64,000 bases of DNA from positions 17,380,337-17,444,336 of the forward strand of contig NC_060064.1 in the NCBI RefSeq assembly GCF_020283565.1, written 5' to 3'. The notes under the pieces are model-generated. The model had not been told where the DNA came from. It saw only the letters and a program-made list of their open reading frames with translations, and did not search any database. The position numbers were made by a program, and so were the translations under genes. Source of the DNA: Trifolium pratense. Its lineage: Eukaryota > Streptophyta > Magnoliopsida > Fabales > Fabaceae. The number at the start of each line of letters is the position of its first letter. Within the stretch, counting starts at the first letter, position 1. Positions 58,603-64,000 of the stretch are shown one piece after another.

Positions 58603-59219
58603 TTTTTGAGGCAGGCCTGCTTAGCAGGTCCTGCCTTTACAATGTTTGCAGAAAATAAAGGATTGTCATGAACAGTGGTCAGGTCATCTCCTTCTTTCGC
58701 TGTTATGGATCCTTCTGCTTCTTGCATATTTGTATCACCAATACCTTCAAACATGTCCTCTAAACCCCCTTCCAGCCGCAGTCTTTTCTTTGGTATACCT
58801 CCCATTCCTTCAATCTTTGATATCTGACTAGGATTGCCTTCAGTTTGAGTGCCCGGGTTGGTGACTTCAGCAGGCAAAATAGATAGCTGGTTGTTGGTGT
58901 TACCCTGAAGCTGCCTGTTTCGTGTATGAATTGGCATGTAGCTGACTGGACCTGTTGGCTCAAGCAAAACTGGAGCTTTGAAAAAGAAAGATTTTCCATT
59001 GTCTCTGATTTCCTGCACTGCTCTGACATTTTCAACTATTATCATGCTATTGTTTTGCTTCCTTGGCACGCTATTATTGTTTGAACCTGCTGCAGCTTGT
59101 TTGTCCTGTTCATTGAAGATAATCGGGGCCCATTGTGTCTCTGAGGTACGAGCAGAAATCTCAGCATCTGTCTTTGCCATGAGAAAAGACATCTTCTTGG
59201 TCTTCGGGTCACACAACAC
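58599..59219 (-). CDS. LINE ORF1, C-terminal part
   Basis: A 206-codon frame, Gln/Asn/Ser-rich with a basic patch (IPKKRLRLEGG) and acidic C-terminal half, as expected for the variable tail of plant LINE ORF1 proteins. The DUF4283 and CCHC parts that should precede it are missing because of 5' truncation. Its TGA overlaps the ORF2 start: ATGA at 58602-58599. The ATG at 59219 is only the first one left in the frame. Confidence 0.7.
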   Translation of the reverse strand: MLCDPKTKKMSFLMAKTDAEISARTSETQWAPIIFNEQDKQAAAGSNNNSVPRKQNNSMIIVENVRAVQEIRDNGKSFFFKAPVLLEPTGPVSYMPIHTRNRQLQGNTNNQLSILPAEVTNPGTQTEGNPSQISKIEGMGGIPKKRLRLEGGLEDMFEGIGDTNMQEAEGSITAKEGDDLTTVHDNPLFSANIVKAGPAKQACLKK

Positions 59220-59283
59220 TTTAACACGGCCAAATAAAGAGTGCTTCCAGTTGTTGTTAATTGAATCATTTTAAACATTACTT

Positions 59284-59967
59284 ATCAACTTATTAAAATT
59301 GTTCACCTATACATGTTGAAATATATTCAGTACATTATGTAAAAAAAGAATAAAAATGGAATATAGTAGTATTTAGTTTGGAGTATTAGAAAAACAAATT
59401 CCGTGTGATCCATAACATGGATCTATAGTACACCATACTCTAAACTAGTTTTGTTAAAGGAATAATTAATTCCTAACATCTCATGATATGAATAACCCAA
59501 ATTAGCTAATTAATTTCAGTGTTCCATAAATGAAAAAATATTTTGATTTTGATTTTCTTGATTACTCTATTTCGTTTGCACCTATATTTGCACACGAACG
59601 AGATGCCAATTGAGATATCATAAGACACACGCAAGCATGCACTACATGCTCTTTGACCAACACAATGAAAAACCCATTATTATTTATTTCATTAAATATT
59701 TAATTTAATTTTTTGTTTTGAGGGTTGGTCTTGGTCATTTTTTATGACACGTTTGAAGTAGACTTTTCCACCATACAATTTGCCACATTAATTAATCACT
59801 CACATAATCGCACACACACTCCCCTCTTATAAATTCCCACAAATTCTCTCCCAAATTCCCAACATCTCTTTGCAACACATAATAATACAATCACAACTTA
59901 GAGTGACCTTATACCTCTCCCAAAAACACAACTACACAAACAAAATATAAACAAGAATAAACTAAAC
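59284..59967 (+). promoter_or_regulatory. ACC synthase promoter and 5' UTR
   Basis: About 680 bp between the LINE duplication and the start codon. A TATA box TTATAAATT lies at about 59827-59835, followed by an A/C-rich leader (CACAACTACACAAACAAAAT) ending at ATG 59968. Transcription start is likely near 59860. The LINE insertion lies less than 700 bp upstream and may have displaced distal promoter elements. Confidence 0.6.
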
Positions 59968-62900
59968 ATGTCTTTGGAAAATAAGAATCACCAGCTTTTA
60001 TCAAAGATTGCTACCAATGATAAACATGGTGAAAATTCTCCTTATTTTGATGGGTGGAAAGCTTATGAATCAAACCCATTTCACCCTACAAAAAATCCTC
60101 AAGGTGTTATCCAAATGGGTCTTGCTGAGAATCAGGTATATTATGAGTGTAATTTTTTTTTCACAAAAGATTATTAGCATTATTTTGACAAATGTCTTGA
60201 TTGGAGGGCATAGTTACTTTTGAAATATTGTTATATATTTTGTAAATTGTACAATATTTTGTGACACAATGAGATGTAGGTAGTAATTAATTTGGCTAAT
60301 ATATGATTTTTTTTTAAAATTTTCCAGCTTTGCTTTGATCTAATTGAAGAGTGGATAAGGAACAATCCAAAGGCATCAATTTGCACTCCAGAAGGTGTGA
60401 ATGAATTCAGAAATATTGCAAATTTTCAAGACTATCATGGATTGCCAGAATTCAGAAATGTAAGCAATATTAAAAAGAACTCAAATATATTATAGTTTCA
60501 CTATAATAAATAAATGTATCATCATATCATAATGTTGTAAAGTATAACATATGTTTCATATTTTAATATTGTGTAGGCTGTGGCAAATTTCATGTCAAAA
60601 GTGAGAGGTGGTAGGGTAAGATTTGATCCTGACCGTATAATTATGAGTGGTGGAGCAACAGGAGCAAATGAATTAATCATGTTCTGTTTGGCTGATCCTG
60701 GTGATGCTTTTTTGGTTCCTAGCCCTTATTATCCAGCGTATGTAACCTTTCTTTTCATTTATATATATGTTTTTATTCAATGTATCTTCACTATTTCTCA
60801 CACACCTTCAAAGTGGACAAAATTTAAATCTAGCATAGTGTAATAAATATTTTGTTTTAATTTAAAAGGAACCCAATTGGCTTCATTTAAATGCTACCCA
60901 TTCAAAAAATGTTAAGTGTACTATATAGCTTTAAAAACAAAAGAGACAAAAAAATTGACATGCTCTTCATTCATTCATGACTTTTAAGGTTTTAAACTGA
61001 AATAATTTGCATACATCATTTGGTTCAGTAAGTTAATTAGGTGAAGTAATTTTAACAAAGAATTTAAAAAAAATCCTAAATTATTAGTTGTCAAAAGAAT
61101 ACTTAAGACATAATTAGTTTTTTATTTTTTTTCTTTCATCACCAGTTTAATCTGGTTCGAATGTCTGACAATCACAGTTTTTTGATTACATAGTAAGACA
61201 TAAGATTATGTACCAAAAAAAAAAAAAAGAAGTAATACATAAGGTTTACTAGTTACATTTAATTATTCTTGCACTAGAATTGCTTACCAATATCTGTTTT
61301 TCTAAAGTTCAAAAGACATTGTCAAAAACAAAAAAAACTTCAAAAGAAAAAATTACCCTTTATTCATAATTTTTAACACAAAATGAAAACCGATTACCCC
61401 GATTTGAAGATTTTTTATTAAAATATTGAAAAAAAAATTTGGTACATTGAAAAATTATTTTTATTTGCGGAAAAAATGAACTTGCTAATTAATTTGCCAG
61501 CAGGCTGCTACAGCCTCATTAGTGTGTTGCCAATATTTAATTCAAAAAATAATAAGTTTAAGTTGACCTTTGAAACCATGGCCACATCATTGTAAAGTCA
61601 TCTTTTATTCAACTTATAGAATTATAAGAACATAACGCAGCCAAATATAACACAACTTGGAAATTTTGCACGCATGGTCAGAGATCTGATTTACAAGGAA
61701 AATCCAACTTTTCTTAATTAAAGAAATTTCATCGCATGTACTATTGAATAATATATTCTTAAATCACATAATTAAGATTCTCACTCTTTCTTTAGATCAA
61801 AGTTCACATTTACAATCAACTATTTCTCTAAAAATTATCATACTTTAAGTTTGTTTAAGTAACAAGTATGTTGAAAAATCTATAGTCAACTTTATATTTT
61901 TGTCTTTTGACCATAAGGACCATAAAGGATTTGGATTTGTACAATATTATATTATGACTTGATTAAGAAGTGGCAAATTTTACGAATACCACTTAACTTA
62001 TCTTTTGGGCCTAATTCACTAATTTGTCGAAATTGATAATAAGTCAATGATTGTCTAAACCTTATGTAAACTCTCTTTTTTTAACATGACAAAATGAGAT
62101 TTATATTAAAATAGTCCTCTCAGCACAATGTGTACCGAAGTAACTTTATATAAACTTTATTCAGATCTTATTTTTATTCAGCGTGCTATATCAAAAAAAA
62201 ATTCTTCATGTGTTTAACATAAGATAAAATGTAACATTTTAAATTTGACTAATAAACATGTTTTGCATGTGTTATTACAGATTTGTTCGTGATTTGTGTT
62301 GGAGAACCGGTGTGCAACTAATTCCTGTCCAATGTCATAGCTCAAACAATTTTAAGATAACAAGAGAAGCACTTGAAGAAGCTTATATGAAAGCACAAGA
62401 AGGAAACATCAATGTGAAAGGGTTAATCATAACAAATCCATCAAACCCTCTAGGAACAACAATAGAGAAAGAAACATTAAAGAGCATAGTTAGTTTCATC
62501 AATGAAAACAACATTCATTTAGTGTGTGATGAAATCTATTCTGGCACAGTTTTCGACACTCCGAAATACGTAAGTGTCGCGGAAGTTATACAAGAAATGG
62601 AAGAATGCAAAAAAGACCTCATTCATATTATCTATAGTTTATCAAAAGACATGGGACTTCCAGGTTTTAGAGTCGGTTTAGTTTATTCGTACAACAATGA
62701 AGTTGTGAATTGCGGTCGAAAAATGTCGAGTTTTGGATTAGTCTCATCGCAGACACAACATTTTCTAGCCGCAATGCTTTCCGACAATAAATTTGTGGAC
62801 AAGTTTTTGGCTGAGAGTTCGAGAAGGCTAAGGGAAAGACGCGAATTTTTCACAAAGGGACTTGAAAAAGTCAACATTACTTGCTTACCAAGTAATGCTG

Positions 62901-63274
62901 GGCTTTTCTTTTGGATGAATTTGAGGAGTTTATTGAAAGAGAAAACATTTGAAGGTGAAATGAAACTGTGGCGTTTGATTATCAATGAAGTGAAACTTAA
63001 TGTTTCTCCGGGTTCGGCTTTTGATTGCTCTGAGCCTGGTTGGTACAGAGTTTGTTTTGCTAACATGGATCATGAAACTGTTGAAATTGCATTGATGAGA
63101 ATCAGAGCATTTGTTAATGGTAGAGACAAAGGGAAAAATATGGAAATCAAACGTTGGAAGAGTAACCTAAGACTTAGCTTTTCTTCAAGAAGGTTTGATG
63201 AGAAGGTTATGTCTCCTCACATGATGTCTCCTCATTCACCAATGCCTCATTCACCACTTGTTCGAGCTACTTAA
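59968..63274 (+). CDS. ACS: 1-aminocyclopropane-1-carboxylate synthase, type 1
   Basis: PLP enzyme turning S-adenosylmethionine into ACC, the committed step of ethylene synthesis; cytosolic dimer. Exons 59968-60135, 60328-60459, 60577-60737, 62281-63274, GT-AG and in phase, 484 aa. Visible: [37 protein letters not shown] (Tyr of the active site), [37 protein letters not shown] (Asp and Tyr to PLP), [14 protein letters not shown] (Schiff-base Lys about 276), [10 protein letters not shown] (substrate Arg). The C-terminus has the CDPK-type site ([10 protein letters not shown]) and three SP motifs (MSPH, HSPM, HSPL), the mark of type 1 isoforms stabilised by MAPK phosphorylation. At the exon 3/4 join it reads [15 protein letters not shown], where family members usually have FDRDL. 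Confidence 0.96.
60738..62280 (+). other. Long intron 3 of the ACC synthase gene
   Basis: 1543 bp, GTATGT…ATTACAG. AT-rich, with a decayed minus-strand SINE S1 3' end at about 61117-61182 (T run, TTTCATCACCAGTTTAATCTGG). No other gene seen. Confidence 0.75.
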
Positions 63275-63640
63275 TTTGTATCTGATTTTTAATTACAATA
63301 TAAGAAATCACATATATCTAGTGTCTTACTTTAAGTGTTGATTAATTGACTATATCAATATAATGCCTGATGTATAGCTAGATGAATTGGGTTCCCAATT
63401 CATCTAGTAATGATTTTTTCTTTCTTTCTTTACTATGATTTTGGATTGTATGTTGTTGTCCTATATATATGGACAGCTAACTCTGTTGTATTTAGTTAAC
63501 TGAAATTATTTCAGCAATATATATACATTATGATTTCAAGACTAATTGTTTCCATTGGTAAATAAATAAGTCTCATTGACATTTGTGGGGCCCAAAAGCC
63601 TTCAAGAATAATCAAGAAAACATTGTTACTACATGAAAAC
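63275..63640. other. ACC synthase 3' flank
   Basis: 3' UTR and downstream sequence. An inverted pair AGATGAATTGGG/CCCAATTCATCT at about 63380-63405 is a strong hairpin and may mark the transcript end region. Confidence 0.4.
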
Positions 63641-63649
63641 ATCAAATTC

Positions 63650-63800
63650 ATGGTGGCCAAAAGCCTTGAAGAACAATTAAAAGGGGCCAACAAGTTTATA
63701 ATTTATCAGCGGCCAATTGACGGTCAAAATCGGTCAAGAAAATGCTCGTCAGTAAGTTTATTGGCCGCTGAAACTGCCAACAATTTTTTCATTTCCTGGC
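63650..63800. repeat. GC-richer inverted-repeat block
   Basis: CAGCGGCCAATTGACGGTC and TTATTGGCCGCTGAAACTGC are partly inverted; GGCCAACAA/GCCAACAA recur. This resembles subterminal repeats of a CACTA-type element; no terminus seen. Confidence 0.35.
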
Positions 63801-63935
63801 AGCAGCTAATTAAACTCAGCCAACAAATTATGGCAAAATTCATCCCACACTTCTTGGATGCATAAACTTAACCACCAACAAATAAAAAATAGTATATCTT
63901 TAATTCTTTATTGTTTATTTTTTTTTTTTGTCAAG

Positions 63936-64000
63936 TAGCTTAGTGGCTAGACTCTCACACATATAAATGTGGAATCTGGGGTTCGAACCCCGACCACTCC
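63936..64000 (+). mobile_element. tRNA-derived SINE (family S4), cut by window end
   Basis: TAGCTTAGTGGCTAGACTC (A-box) and GGGGTTCGAACCCC (B-box) 45 bp apart. The T-arm-like hairpin is perfect, but no acceptor stem can pair, so this is a SINE head rather than a tRNA gene. The element continues beyond the window. Confidence 0.65.

Larger units (their letters stand above)
54498..59270 (-). mobile_element. L1-type LINE, near full-length, 13-bp duplication
   Basis: Minus-strand non-LTR element with a perfect target duplication TTAAACATTACTT (54485-54497, 59271-59283) and a short A tail (T run at 54496-54502). It carries the C-terminal part of ORF1 (59219-58599) and an ORF2 with one frameshift and one in-frame stop. 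The 5' end is truncated inside ORF1, whose N-terminal RNA-binding and zinc-knuckle parts are absent. The intact duplication with few lesions suggests moderate age. Confidence 0.93.

Noticed and set aside
63936..64000. tRNA gene
   Set aside because: A- and B-boxes and a T-arm-like hairpin are present, but no acceptor or anticodon stem can be drawn and a T run precedes it; SINE head.

Overview
The window is nuclear DNA of a flowering plant, most likely a papilionoid legume close to Medicago. The base is an AT-rich intergenic background, genes have short GT-AG introns, and there are plant-only families and dense small transposons with exact target-site duplications. The genus is an inference from the style of the repeats and proteins; nothing was searched. 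All exon joins and duplications were read by eye.

Host genes, left to right: (1) an HD-Zip class II repressor of HAT14 type (507-1969, +, 4 exons, 278 aa). (2) A short intronless CWC22-derived gene that keeps only part of the MIF4G region (17961-18599, +). (3) A Golgi wall-polysaccharide O-acetyltransferase-type protein of the TBR/TBL family (24515-21402, -, 5 exons, 648 aa). (4) The exosome core subunit RRP41 (38609-42016, +, 11 coding exons, 241 aa, plus a likely 5' UTR exon). (5) A type 1 ACC synthase of ethylene biosynthesis (59968-63274, +, 4 exons, 484 aa). They do not form a pathway; each is an independent plant transcription unit.

Mobile DNA fills most of the rest. There is a young intact Ty1/copia element (4311-8860; its 154-bp LTRs differ at one base) and two L1-type LINEs. 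One LINE (about 13.71-17.82 kb) has an open ORF2 and ends about 140 bp before the CWC22-like gene. The other (54498-59270, -) has a 13-bp duplication but carries a frameshift and a stop. Three TRIM elements and one solo or truncated TRIM LTR are visible. Mutator-like elements with 9-bp duplications lie at 2561, 10509 and 45490. hAT elements with 8-bp duplications lie at 11436, 26099 and 26193. Stowaway-type MITEs, tRNA-derived SINEs and decayed LINE and gypsy pieces are also present.

Two places are three-layer nests whose order can be read from the duplications: a foldback element, then a MULE, then a hAT MITE (10092-13642); and a TRIM, then a hAT, then a hAT MITE (25879-27362). I found no operon-like or defence-like system. 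The most unusual items are the reduced CWC22 gene next to a LINE, the 2.6-kb MULE that may carry gene-like exons, the ATGA stop/start overlap between LINE ORFs, and a coding minisatellite in the TBL gene. Long stretches (about 29.6-37.8 kb apart from small repeats, 46.1-52.8 kb) hold no gene I can support.
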